A DNA stretch of 64,000 bases, from positions 26,752,372 through 26,816,371 of the forward strand of contig NC_079891.1 in NCBI RefSeq assembly GCF_024868665.1, given 5' to 3'. The DNA is from Triplophysa rosa (lineage: Eukaryota > Chordata > Actinopteri > Cypriniformes > Nemacheilidae). This document shows positions 27,400 to 62,093 of this stretch, in pieces (within the stretch, counting starts at the first letter, position 1; every line of letters begins with the position of its first letter). Made by a program: the position numbers and the translations under genes. The notes beneath the pieces are model-generated. The model saw nothing but the letters and a program-made list of their open reading frames with translations. It was not told the origin of the DNA and made no database searches.

Positions 27400-29900
27400 A
27401 CTCTGGAAGTATCTTTTTATCCAAGATTTATGCATGCAATCACTAATAATTTCTAATATAATTTAGAGGGATTAGTTCCCTCATTTGGACGTCTGTGGTT
27501 ACACAAAGATGTTTTACAATTACATGTGTAAAATCTGCCAATCTAATTAACACCTTTCATGTTACAACCAATTGAATGAATGGTGCGTTTCAAACTTTGG
27601 CCGTTAGGTGTCGCGTTTTTGTTTCACACGTGATGTTTGTGCCATGTGCATGAAAGAACAGTTGAGGTGTCTTGGCTTTTGTTGCCAGCTGTGATCTCAG
27701 CATGACAAAGCCTCTGAACACTCTTTATGAGCATGATGTGGGTTTACCAAAATTCATATTTTAATCACTATTGAATGGCCTTTATTGTATTAACAAACTT
27801 TACCTAGTTGTACAATCAAAATCATCTGCGTAGATTAATGATGTGTGTGAGAGGGGCTTTGAATAAGATTGATGTTATTCAAAGAAGTCTTGTTCAAAGT
27901 GTGGATCTGTTTTCTACATTTTATTGGATCTGGCTTATGTACAGAAAGATCATTGCTGTTGTTAATTGAGGTGTTGGCAAGAGCTGACAGGATGGTACTT
28001 GTACCTGCTTTGGAGATTTTCTACAAAATCCATCGGAAGTTCGATCCAAATCAAATTGAACAAAATGCAAAGTTGAGGTTTTCACTGTTGTGAAATTAAA
28101 TCACGCAAAGGTTGGAGCCTGGCAATTCAATGTCATAAAACCTTTCATCGTCCAGAATGGTAAAATGATGATTGACGCCTCTAACTTTTTAATGGACGGT
28201 TTAGTGCCAAACCCTCACTTGCTGTGGAACTGTTAAACGAACCGTGTGCGTGTGTTCTCAAGAGCTGATCTCATTCCTTCACTTGCTGTGTGTCCTCCCC
28301 TCTGTCTAACTCTTTTCAAATGAAAACAAGGGCCTCCCTTTGGCTGCTCAGCTGCTGTCGAAATAATGGCACACTGCAGTGGTCTGGGTTTAGCTATTGA
28401 CGGAGCATGCTGCCCAACATTAAACAACACGAGCAGGAAGTAAAGAAAGGGAGGGAAAGATTCCATTCCCATTTATGTTCTTAGTAGAAGCTAATGTTAG
28501 ACACACACACAAAAAAAGAGGACATGGGTCCTTGTAATGAAAACTTCACAATCCAGGAAAGACATCTGTGTCTTACAGCTGACCTGCTGTGGAAAGTGGG
28601 AGTTATTTAAAACTGCAGTTAGCTTGACTGGAGTATTGCAGAAATGACCCTTAAAATAATACAGCACATGGGAAGGGAAACAAGATGGACACTTTAATCT
28701 TCCACATTAGGGCCATTTATGATGCATTTACATCAAGATATATACATTCACAAATGATTTAACATGAATTATTTGACTCTACTATCAAATATGAATCTGC
28801 GCACATTCTTGTGTCTTCTCCTTCACAGCATGCAATTAAGTTATTTTATTAAGAGTTGACTTTCTGAAGACAGACATTCCTTTGTTCTACAGCTATTGAA
28901 CTAATTGTTAAAAGGACACGAACGAAGGCTGATTAACATCACGATGATGTCTTCGTCTCGGTCTTTTGTCCGCCTATTCAGAATGGCTCCTTTCATTTGC
29001 TGATGACCAACAGTCCAACACCATTGGCAGAGTCATGTGAGGGTTCCTTCCTAAACGTGTCTGAAGCCAAACAAAAACAGAGCGGATAGCCATATTAACG
29101 TGATTCGAGTGAATCACTTTAAATGAATTTTCAGTGTTTTCAACATTGAGATACGGCCCCTGACTCTTTATTTGTGTGAGGAATGAAGTTGTACTTTAAG
29201 CTCTAGATACCGTCAAGTAAATGCCATTAAACCTATTCAATAACCCGTTTAAACTGACCCAATGCACGTCCGCGCCAAAGGTTTCATGGGGAGTTTCATT
29301 AATTACATCACAGTTACTGTATTTGCTTTGCTTATCTCGCGTCGCTCTTAAAAGTCGCTTGAGCTGATTTGAACACAGAGTTGCAAACAAATATCACGTG
29401 ATCGAATTTTACATGATTGACCCCGATTGATTTTGTTTACAAGCATGAAGCGATCATGACACTACCAGTGTTTACTCTTCCCATCAATGCATGCAAATTG
29501 TAGATCGACGATAAGCATGAAGCAACGCTCGTTTGTATTTCGCTCAACTGACGGTTGCCTTATTTGGATATCTGATGCAAATATAAACGTTTGCTCGTTG
29601 GTACACAAGGCTCAATGTGCAATTTAACTCAAATGGATGCGTAGGGATAAAGTTGCCGCTGAGCCTCTAATGAGATGAATAACTGCATGTATAAGCCACT
29701 GCAGCTCGACGCGTTGGGCAGGAGGCGGCGCACAGGACGGATCATGTCCAAATGACGAACGTTATTTTTAAAGCGCCCCAGAAGACAAAATCGCCGACTG
29801 TCTGCCGAACCGATTCGGCCATGCGTCCACTTTCGGCACGTAATTGGTGCGAACGAATGAGTAAACGAGGCGTTGCGGAGATTTGTTAACCAATACGGAT
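27400..29900. other. EWSR1-GAS2L1 intergenic region, no gene seen
   Basis: About 2.5 kb of AT-rich sequence. Open frames (for example 27869-28093 plus, 28233-28472 minus) are short, lack family resemblance and have no convincing exon structure. No terminal-repeat transposon is evident. Confidence 0.5.
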
Positions 29901-30231
29901 CCGACATACGCTTCGTTTAGGATAATGTCTCGTCGCGCTGTCTCATGATTTTCATAGCTCTGTTTCTTTCTGCTCTTCCATGGGGAATGAGTAATCGCTA
30001 TGTGCTCATTGAAAGAGGCGGGTATCTAACAGACATCCGGAATCCATCGCGGAATCCCACAGCTGCATCATCGCGAATGAGAGCCTGCGCAGGGCGCTGT
30101 AGGATTTTACACCGCAGGTCGTGATGTGATGGCCGCACTGCTATTTTGCCATCCTCGGCGCGGTTTATGGGGATTTCTGTGTGAGACGATCTGATATTTC
30201 GTGCCTTTACTGATACACGTTTTTTGGTAAT
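29900..30231 (+). promoter_or_regulatory. GAS2L1: GAS2L1 promoter/5' UTR and CpG-rich start region
   Basis: Base composition becomes CpG-rich from about 29700 and stays so through coding exon 1 (to about 30915), in contrast to the AT-rich surroundings. This resembles a vertebrate CpG-island promoter overlapping exon 1. The start codon at 30232 follows ttggtaat and begins [18 protein letters not shown], matching the family N-terminus. The transcription start cannot be placed. Confidence 0.5.
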
Positions 30232-52201
<21,970 letters not shown>

Positions 52202-54850
52202 AGTGTGGTGATGTGAATAATGATGAACACAGGCAACTGACATTTACAGCTTTAAAGTCGGATTGAAGAGGAGTGTTTGAAACACAAAGCACATTTATAA
52301 TGACTAGAAGACAATGCACATCTGATTGTGGTTAACATGTAGCAGGATGCTGGAATCTTAACCGTCGTTTCACTGGAGACATAGTTTGTCCGCAAAGTGG
52401 AACATTACAAACATAATTTTTTGACCGTTTTGTCTCCTCTCCCTCACCAACACAACATGCACTACGTGTAATTTCTTTTATCGAATCCTCATTTTTGCTT
52501 CTTTACTTTTTTATTTTGAAAAGAAAATTACTGCATTTCCTAGCAAAGGAAGTTTTGTGGTTTGAGTGTATAGGTTTTATTCAAAGCAGCGCTGTTGGTT
52601 CTGGGCTGTTATGTTCTCATTTCTAAATTGGTTCCACAACAACACATTGTAACTGGTATTGTTTAGTTTTCTTAAAATGGTGATAAAGTGTTAATCTTTT
52701 ATTCAGGGAACCGTAATTTACAGATTACTCGGTATTCTGGTGAAAATAAGAGCAAGCTCTAGACTGAGATGGAGTGCTGAAAACATAAAATACAATTTTA
52801 AATAAGGTAAATAAGATTTTTTTTATTTAGCCCATGCTAAATAGGACATCATATCAACACCCCCTCTTCTGTTGTTTCTATTGATCCTAATTGGATGACA
52901 GGGCATAATTCGTAATATTATATAGACTTGCTTAATTTGCAAAAAAATAGGGCACCCATGTTAATATTTTGTAATATGTACAAACTGAAATGGTTAATGT
53001 ATAGGTTCATATGTAATATATGCTAATTTGGTTAAATGTGTGTTAAATGTACATATAATAATTGAATTTAAGGCTGGTGGATTAAATGTATGCTGTTTAT
53101 TTGAGTGTGATAATTCTGCTTTAGCTATGCAATGTTGCTATTGAATGTTGCCTTGACAAATCTTCTTGCCTTAAAGTAAGGATGAGAAGTTGTGTTTGAG
53201 GGGTCCTGTATGTGTGTTTATCTGGGTGGGCAAAAGTCTGTGAATGTTTAAGATGTTGATGGACCCTCTGTTATAGCCCATTGTTAACTGTGAGACAGCC
53301 AATCATAGATAGTTAAGGTAACAGATTTATGCTTTATCAGCATTTCTCTGTAAGTCTCTTGATTGAATCAGAAAGATCTCTTGATTTATGTGGAGGTGAG
53401 AAATGAAGGATTCTTTGTTTTATGATTGCTCATATCAGTAAGGTGTTTTAAGTGGAAATCACTACAGACTGTGTATAGAAATGGAAATCATCCTAAATAA
53501 GCCTGAGTCACTTTTATTGTAAATTTCATATGGAGTCCAAAACTGTACAATGACTGTTACTCTTGCCACTGTCAGTTTCTATTAAAGCTCTGTGGCGCCA
53601 CCAAGTGGTCGAACGAATTCCACACATTACACAACCATAGCTGTGAATGTGCTGAAAACGTAATTTCCTTTGAGTGAACTCTGTTACTTGACTGTTAATT
53701 TATATATTGATGAGGATGACAGTATAAATGTATCATTGAGTGGGTGATTTTATGATTTGTTTGTTTTAAGTTACTTAAATCCTATTTAATTACACTACAA
53801 CATACTGTTTCAGAGTGGATTGTTTGGACCTTGGTAAATGATTGTGAAGTGTTTTATAAAGGGAATATGTTTTATGCTTTTGAATAAATGGATAATTTGT
53901 TTGGTAAGTTCTCTTTTAAAGGCTGTACACAGCTGTGTATTCATGAGCGCAAGTGTTTTATTGAAAGATGGTCTGATGTTTGCTCTCTCACTTTTTTGCC
54001 CTATTGAAAGAGGTGTTTTTTTGGGTTTGGATTTCAGTGTTCTGTTTGCCTAATGGACTGCAACTAGGATTATAACGATTAGTATGACCATGCATACTCC
54101 ACCTACTGTATAAAACCTGCAATACAGTGCATCACAGCACATAGCTTCTGCTGTGGCACTTTAGGACAATGTTAAATTTCACACCTTGGAACGAGGATTG
54201 GGGAGCTTTCTGCAGTCTTTCAGATTATATCAATGGTTGCTGTGCCTATGTTACACTGTAGTCAGGCAAACACATACTGTATACACACTACATAGCCATT
54301 TAGTTCATCTTTCCAGTATAATCATTCGCCTGTACAGTTGACTCCTTTTGATCGTCATTTGTGTTTTCTCTTGTTTTTCAACGAAAACAATTTCTTCTCT
54401 GCGATGACATTCATTGTGGGTTTGTAAATCACATTTACAAAGTTTGAAATAATTTATTGCATGGATGGGTTTTGTTGATCTGTATTCATTCTTGACAACA
54501 GAACGACAAGCGTGTAGATTCACATGATTTTTTACTTGAGCAAAACCTGAAATCTGATTTTCATTGTGCAGATGTGATCTACAAAAATGCATGTTGAATC
54601 TCTGTCATGGCTGGTATGCAAAGACTGTGGATTGATCTAAATGTTTATGGAATCACTTTAATTTCTACTATTCGCATATTTGATTGATTATTTCTATTTG
54701 TTCAATGTTGACGATGAAATGTAAGGTCTTGACATTGTGGAATTTGTCTGTGTTGAATAGCAATATTGCAAGACCAACATTCCACTGTTCCCTGGCAACC
54801 AATTGTTGTTAATTTAATTCTTGTAATAAAATTTTTTGGGATGAAATGTT
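52202..54850 (+). other. GAS2L1: GAS2L1 3' UTR with poly(A) signals
   Basis: About 2.6 kb of AT-rich non-coding sequence after the stop. Candidate poly(A) signals are ATTAAA near 53582, AATAAA near 53883 and AATAAA at 54825-54830; the last is followed by a GTGTGTGTTTTT-like downstream element. A long UTR with alternative ends is likely but not shown. Confidence 0.55.
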
Positions 54851-55199
54851 TTGCACTGTGTGTGTTTTTCTGGTTGGAATAGAGAACACAATGTGTTGAC
54901 TAATAACCACAAACACATTTAGAGCGATTTTACTCTTTAGCCTACAAAGATTGTTTGAACAAATAAAACGACAGACCTGACCTGACAAAAAAATCATACG
55001 GTGAATATGTAAGTATTCAAGAGGTCTCTGTCTTGAATATGGTCTGAATTTTATGAATTGTAAAAAATTACATAGCCACAAAATCTTTCCAATACAGCAT
55101 CAGTCACAGTACTTGCTTGAGGGGTTTTCTGTATTGTAATCATTTTCAGTCATACCAGTCATACCATTTTGATGATAACGAAAACAAGTATAGAGATTT

Positions 55200-55591
55200 T
55201 AAAAAATAATTCAAGTGTATTCGGCTGAGTGTAAAAAACCTATTCTCAAGGCGGAAGGCGGAAGTGTGAATCATATGATGACAAAACATGTAAGGTAGGA
55301 GGGAAGGAAGAAGGCCGACTTGTACACATTCACGCTTCACTTCGGTAAGCACCAGTACTTGGTTTAACTGAGGTACAGTGCCTCTTTTCTACTTATCTGT
55401 GGCTTTCTGTTCAGCGTGATTGGACGGTAATACAGTCCGCTAGATTAAAGGCTCAACAGTGCGCTCGCATAAACCCTGATTTAGAAGGTCGTGAAGCTTT
55501 AGCTCGCGAGCCGTTAGCACTCAGCTAGCATCTACATCTCCGCGAACAGCTTCATTCATCCGCCAAAATGGAGTGGGCAAGTCAGTTATGT
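55200..55591 (+). promoter_or_regulatory. AP1B1: AP1B1 promoter and first (5') exon
   Basis: A moderately CpG-rich stretch with an ETS-like GCGGAAGTG (about 55258-55266) precedes a strong donor, gtgagt, at 55592. That donor would join the exon ending at 55591 to the acceptor at 57058. The exon contains an ATG at 55568 in a good Kozak context (gccaaaATGg) that is in frame with the canonical AP1B1 start after splicing. The exon's 5' end is unknown. Confidence 0.5.
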
Positions 55592-57082
55592 GTGAGTTAA
55601 GGTCTATGTCGCATTGAGCGTTGGAGGAAAGGCACGTAGATACTTTCGGGGTTTGAAATTAATATCAAAATGCCGGATGTTGGGCGAAATAAATGGGTTT
55701 GCTAGTTAGCTGTGAGCGCGTATGACAGTCACCTGCTGCGGTTACCTCACCGCCACGTACATTTAACGAGCTGACATATCTTATATTTTGTCGTTTGACA
55801 TATAGTGTGCAGCCTTAGAAGATTTAATATTTTAACTGTAATTCACTCGTGCCAACGTCTTGTCCGTTGACAGCTGCTTTTATTATCTGTGCAGTGTGTT
55901 GTGCTGATAACACTTAATCTGAACGTGAACCAGCAGGGATGGTAACGTTTGTGGTTTTTTGTCTGTGCCATGTACATGGTTTGGCAGAAGTGTCCCATAT
56001 GTTAATTTCAGTGGCTTGTCCCTGCCTCCGATATAAACTGTGTTTTTGGCTTAGTTTGGAAAGTCTTGCAATTTTGCTCATGATCATGTACACAAATGTG
56101 CCATAGTTTTTACCACCAAACTACAGTGGTGACGTCTGTTATTATTATTTTTATTTAACTGTAATGAGCTACAATTAATAAATATGCATATCTTTTAAAC
56201 TGTGCTTTTTAAGAAACGTTCTATTTCTTTGTAGCCTATTGTTGGTTTTGTTTTGATGACGTTTGTGTTTAACACCCACATATTTCGTATGGAAATGTGC
56301 AATTGTATTCTAGCACAATTGATTGTGCTGTTATAGAAATGATGTCATAGAAAAGCACACAGGAATCTTTGGTTTACTTGAGGTAATGAAATACATCAGC
56401 GGCTTCTCATCAATGATTCATTCATGTCAAGAGTTAGTTGTCTTGCATTGTTTTTTTTTACTAAGTCTGTAAGCAGGGTCAGATCAGCATTTCAGTCTGG
56501 TATATAATTCATAGATTGCAATTTGCATGGAAACAAGGTTATAAAACAGCATCATTCAGACATTCACATTTGTAGTTGATTTTGTTTTATTGACTCGGTG
56601 CAAATGCAAAGTTAAAAACACATCATGCTTTAGCTGGACCATAGGCTCTCTTTGGAAATGTTATCAGGCCAGCTAAACCTTAAGATAATGCTGTTGGAAT
56701 CTAATGGTTCATTTCCTCTCAGAAGACCTTTCAGGTTATAGTGAGAGTCTAATGTTCAATAACAGGAAATGGGAAAATGCTTCACAGCAGGTTTAGAGTC
56801 AGAGGGAGGATGATTGCTTCCAGTAGAATATATAAATTGCTGACTAATAAAGAAGCTTTAACAATGTGTTTTGCACAACTCTATTTTTTGCCCTTCCACA
56901 ATCTCTGAGAAACATCAGTAAAGATATCAGCAGGACAGGGACTGGACTTCCTCTTTTTCCCCTGCGCTTGCACTTTTTCAGTATCCTACGTCTGGATACC
57001 GTTCCGTCTCATCCTCTTGTTTTCCTATGGGCTGTGAATCTTTCTGTCTCTTCTGCAGGAGAACCGAGGCTTGGGATCCAAG

Positions 57083-60000
57083 ATGACAGACTCCAAGTAT
57101 TTCACCACTACCAAGAAAGGTTTGTTATTCACTGTTTTCTGTTTTTCTTTAAAGATATTAGTGTTTTATATGAGATGCACTGATATTATCCGCCAATAAT
57201 CTGTATCCGTCGATAAAAGCAATTTTTCACACTATAGGCTATTGGCTGTGATGATCAGGGCTGATATCCTGTCAATCAAAAAATGACAGGAAAATGAAAT
57301 GAATTTGATCTCTGTATATAGAAAATGTTAAGAAACATCACCAGTTTGATGTTCAATTTCAATAGTCATTATATGTCTGAATAACATTCAGAAAGTTAAG
57401 AAATATTCATTTTAATCTTCAGAATCGGTATCAGCAGATATCACTCTAATAGTCTATCAGTATCGGTGGTGTATTTTTTTGGCAGTTAAATGTGATCACA
57501 GCTTAGATTTTGAACACTGTTAAATAGATGGAACATAATTTCTGCTTATATTACATGTAGCGCTTCATTTGTGCCGAATCCAGAACTCTAATTGAGTCTA
57601 AGGCAAGTGGATAGAAATAACAGACTGAGCTGCAGTCTGAAAGCGATTTTGAAATCTTTGGCTTCAGTTATTCTTTTAGTTAGAATATGTGACTCACAAG
57701 TCACAATTGTGCCAGAAGAGTATTTTGAACTGCAAACAAATACGCACGCATTTGTTACTCTGTCAAAGCCAAGAACGTCGTGGGCAGAGAATTCATAACG
57801 CAATATATTCATTGTTCTTTTGTAAATAAGGCAGACTGCTACCTCTTTATTTTCTCTCTGCGTCCGTGATCGAAACAAAGTCATAATAACTGGTGTTGAC
57901 TGTTGTTTGCTGCGTGTGACCTTCAGGGGAGATCTTTGAGCTGAAGGCAGAGCTGAACAGTGATAAGAAGGAGAAGAAGAAAGAGGCTGTGAAGAAAGTC
58001 ATTGCCTCTATGACAGTGGGAAAAGATGTCAGGTGAGCCAGCACACTTGGGCCACCTTTAGTGCAGTGTGACGAAGACTTTTTGCATATTTATATACAAG
58101 TGTTTTTTGAACACAATTTCACAATATATTGTATATCACTATGTTGTATATCTGCCATCGTGATGTTCTTATAATACGAAGTGGAATTTATGGAGTTGAT
58201 CTGAATATTTCGTCCACAGCGCTTTGTTTCCTGATGTTGTGAACTGCATGCAGACGGATAATTTGGAACTGAAGAAACTGGTCTATCTGTACTTAATGAA
58301 TTATGCCAAGAGCCAGCCAGACATGGCTATAATGGCAGTTAATACCTTTGTGAAGGTAACATAAGTTTTTTATTTTTAATGTACAAGCTTTATTCTATCA
58401 GGACATATTTTAACGCAGTTTGCACAGGCAAATTGTTTTCTAGAATCCATTTGCCTTCCGATGCAAAAAAAACCTAAACAAATGTTGTTTTACCCTTTAT
58501 ACTGCAATGTTGAGGTGTTAAACCTAGAAAAGGCCAAAGGTCAATGAAGGAGATATTGTTAATCATACTTTATCGCATTAATCACATATATATTATAACA
58601 CTTATATTTTATTCCTATATATAATATATGTTACAGTATATTTTATGCTTGATAAACGGGTTCCTCTGTTCCTCTCCTGCAGGACTGCGAGGATCCAAAC
58701 CCTCTGATCCGTGCGCTGGCTGTGCGCACCATGGGCTGCATCCGAGTGGACAAGATCACAGAGTACCTGTGTGAACCCCTGAGGAAGTGTCTGAAGGATG
58801 AAGACCCCTAAGTGAGGAAGACCGCTGCTGTTTGTGTGGCCAAGCTTCATGATATCAACGCCCAGCTGGTAGAAGACCAAGGCTTCCTGGACACCCTGAA
58901 GGACCTGATCTCTGATTCCAATCCAATGGTGAGGCTTTTAGGATAACCCATATGGTTAACCCACCCGACCCATTCTAGTGCTGGAAGTCGGATGTTCATT
59001 TCATCATAGCTTTTCTTGCTGAACAGCTAAATTCCAACCCTTTGTTCGGTGTATTTTGAGTCTAGGATAACATCAGCTCTTTATTTTTTGGCAGTCTAAG
59101 CTTAATATAAGTGAGGTGTTGCTAATCATAGTCATGTTGCTAATCACATATCTGTATAAGATGGATGAATAGCTCGCAAAATATTACTTGGCATTAGCTC
59201 GCTTATGTTTGTATTGTGAAGACATCCATGGGATGCTAGCACTATTTAGTTCTCACTATTTAGTCTAGTGGTGTAAAATTACATGCTGATGTTGTGTGAA
59301 ACCCTAAACCTCTCTCACACACACACAAACACGCACGCACATGCACATGCACATGCTCTGACTGCATTGAGTTTAAGCTTTCCTGTGGCTCAGTGGTTAG
59401 AGCATGGCGTTAGCAACGCCAGTGGTAATGGGTTCGATCCCAGAGATTTCACATACTTAAAAAAAAAACAAATGTATTGTATAATGCAATGTAAGTCGCT
59501 TTGGATAAAAGTGTCTGCCAAATGCATAAATGTAAATGTAACGTCTTTGTTATGTTCCCTGTATTAGGTTGTAGCAAACGCAGTTGCTGCTCTGTCTGAG
59601 ATCGCAGAGTCTCATCCTAACAGCAACCTTCTGGACTTGAATCCTCAGACCATTAACAAGCTTATGACAGCTCTTAATGAATGCACAGAGTGGGGTCAGA
59701 TCTTCATCCTCGACTGCCTGGCCAACTACACACCTCGTGATGACAGAGAGTCACAGAGGTCAGAAAGCAATGTTATGTCATCACTCCCGTGTGCAGACCT
59801 TTAAATGGGTTTCTGTAATGAAGGCTAATACATATAGCGACACTTCCACACCTTTACAGAGTAAAGAAAGAAATGGATGACCAGATCAATCTTGGGATTA
59901 CAAGAAATCAATATTGCATAATTACAAATGAAAAATTAATTTAGATTTTTTTTACAATGCTCCAATTTAGGTCACAGTAGCTTCAAAACATGACCTTGTT

Positions 60001-61389
60001 CTCCAGGGATTGTTAGAATGCAGTGGTGAGGCTGACTGTTTTTTTAATGTTTTGTTAAATCTCTCCCCGCTCCCACAGTATCTGCGAGCGTGTAACGCCA
60101 AGACTGTCCCACGCTAACTCTGCTGTAGTGCTGTCTGCCGTGAAGGTTCTGATGAAGTTTATGGAGATGCTTCCTAAGGATCTAGACTATTATGGCACAC
60201 TTTTGAAGAAACTTGCTCCTCCTTTAGTCACACTGCTCTCAGCTGAGCCCGAACTGCAGTATGTCGCCCTCAGGAACATTAACCTTATCGTACAGAAACG
60301 GTAGGTGTCAAAGTGAGGAAAATGGTTTTACAAACTGCTGATGGTTTGTATCCTGGAAAAATCCCAATTTAAAGGGATAGTTTACCCAAAAATTGAAATT
60401 CTGTCATCATTTACTTCACCCACTTGTCTTTTCAAACCTGTATGACTTTCTTTCTTATGGAGAACAGAAAATGGGTACCGCCGATGTTTGGTTTAAAACA
60501 TTCTCGAACTATACCTTTTAATAAAAGTATACAAAAACATTGATTAATGATGATGATCTTCCACAATGACACATTTTTTGCTTTTTTATAATAAAGCTTT
60601 CTTTTTGTAAGCCTCTCGCTCTTTTCTTTTTCAGCCCTGAAATCCTGAAGCATGAGATGAAGGTTTTCTTCGTGAAATACAATGACCCGATCTACGTCAA
60701 ACTGGAGAAGCTGGACATCATGATCCGCCTGGCGTCTCAGGCCAACATCGCTCAGGTAAACAAAATGCCACCAACACTCCTAGATCTCCTTCCTCTCTTA
60801 TGTGGAACATGATCTCTACTTAATCATTCATGTTTGTACATCCTCTATTACACCACCCACTCCTGCAGATATATCCCATCAACATTTGACATTTGTGTTT
60901 ATGAGAATCTGCGCTAAATATGTGCGTGGGTTGTGTAGGTGCTGGCTGAGCTGAAGGAATACGCCACAGAGGTGGATGTAGACTTTGTGCGTAAGGCTGT
61001 TCGAGCCATCGGCCGCTGTGCTATTAAAGTCGAGGTGAGCTGGCCTGACTCTGATTAAGATAATATTATTCATTTAATTAAAATTCATCAAACTGCCATT
61101 GTTCATTTTAATTAAACATGAAACTTCAACCCTCTTAATGAAAGCATTTAACCTGATGTCCTGATGTGAAACTGAAACCAACCAATTCTTTTTACAGCTC
61201 TCTGAATGGTGTTATTTATGCTCTGTAGTTCATCTCTGGTTAATCTTTGTCTTCTGTTATATCTCTGTCACAGCAATCAGCAGAGCGTTGTGTCAGCACA
61301 CTGCTTGATCTCATTCAGACCAAGGTTAATTATGTGGTGCAGGAAGCTATTGTGGTCATCAAGGATATCTTCCGCAAGTACCCCAACAA
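57083..61389 (+). CDS. AP1B1: AP1B1, AP-1 complex beta-1 adaptin (5' part, in-frame stop)
   Basis: Large beta subunit of the AP-1 clathrin adaptor at the trans-Golgi network and endosomes; only the N-terminal trunk (HEAT/armadillo repeats) is in the window. Coding exons: 57083-57119 (exon begins 57059), 57927-58032, 58220-58355, 58683-58928, 59568-59758, 60079-60300, 60635-60755, 60939-61034, 61274-61389. Splice sites and phases are intact. It starts [20 protein letters not shown] and reads [20 protein letters not shown], which is AP1B1-like; the AP2B1 paralogue differs here. Codon 136 (58809-58811) is TAA where the family has Tyr in DEDPYVRK. Sequence beyond it stays fully conserved and in frame. 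This could be a sequencing error, a segregating nonsense allele or a very recent pseudogene. The remaining exons lie past the right edge. Confidence 0.92.
59381..59545 (+). repeat. tRNA-derived SINE next to AP1B1 exon at 59568
   Basis: Head with A-box-like TGGCTCAGTGGTTAGAGC and B box GGTTCGATCCC. An A-rich linker follows, then the tail gtaagtcgctttggataaaa / gtgtctgccaaatgcataaa. It resembles cyprinid HAmo-type SINEs (name from memory). It ends about 22 bp before the exon. Confidence 0.75.
60368..60480. mobile_element. Angel-like MITE, copy 8, left half
   Basis: TTTAAAGGGATAGTTTACCC followed by attctgtcatcatttacttc and cctgtatgactttctttctt. The right half is absent. AP1B1 intron. Confidence 0.65.
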
Positions 61390-61511
61390 GTAGGACTCTG
61401 TTATATAATTTCTCATGTCCCTGACCCTTTATCAACAACAGTTTATTTGCATGACGTCTGTCTCTCTCTCTGCAAGATACATTCTTCTGTTAAGGTGTGT
61501 TTATCTGTCAC

Positions 61512-62085
61512 GCTCTAGGGCAGTGGTTCTTAGGGCTGTGACGTGTCCGTGACCGCGGTGGTAAAGTGCCATGACGGTGGTGAACTGCCACCGGCGGTAG
61601 TGCATGTTACTGTGATACATATAAGTGTAATAAAAATGACAGTTGCGATAAGGATTGCTTTTTGTAGCCTTTCAGTTATGGATGGTTTTATTTAAAAGAT
61701 TTTACATTAACACAGACATTATTGGCATACGTTTCCATTGGCGCGTTCGAGCGCGGGCCTGCACGGCAAAACCCAGGTTATTCTGCGGGTTCTGAAATGG
61801 ATCTTGTTGTGAAATGAACAGATGCATAAAATCCAAACTTCATTTGTCAACAAGGACTTACACCAACCATTACTGGTGTAACCATTACAGTTACCGTTAT
61901 AAGTAACCATTATATAATGTATATACAGTATATAATATATGGACTTTGGTGCGCGATACCTGTGAGTTGCCCAACTTGCCCTGACGTGCACACCTGACCT
62001 GACCCATTCCTTACAACCGATCTGTCGTGAAACCGCTCTTAATAAAAGAGGCCAATCGGTCCGTTGTCAGGTGTCGGAAACAGAC
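61512..62085. other. AP1B1: Probable repeat-derived intron sequence, family unknown
   Basis: GC-richer stretch (gaccgcggtggtaaagtgcc, gccaccggcggtag) unlike the adjoining intron. It is bounded on the right by the hAT element. It has the look of a transposon remnant, but no terminal repeats could be paired. The stretch 63545-64000 is similarly unassigned intron. Confidence 0.3.
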
Positions 62086-62093
62086 GAGTGATC

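Noticed and set aside
28900..29100. Possible RASL10A remnant between EWSR1 and GAS2L1
   Set aside because: Translations of both strands gave no RAS-like G motifs and stops in every frame.
29629..29907. 92-codon minus-strand frame upstream of GAS2L1
   Set aside because: Falls in the CpG-richer promoter zone; no recognisable motif or exon structure.
59381..59455. Functional tRNA gene
   Set aside because: A and B boxes are present but the cloverleaf is degenerate and it continues into a SINE tail.
60301..61273. Possible C/D snoRNA (SNORD125 is hosted in human AP1B1)
   Set aside because: ATGATGA-like boxes near 60547 and TGATG near 61155 lack a properly spaced D box and terminal stem.
61390..61395. 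Apparent stop codon AAG-TAG at the end of the last AP1B1 exon in view
   Set aside because: The exon ends at 61389 and gtagga is the splice donor, with phase 2 as expected before the family's KYES continuation.
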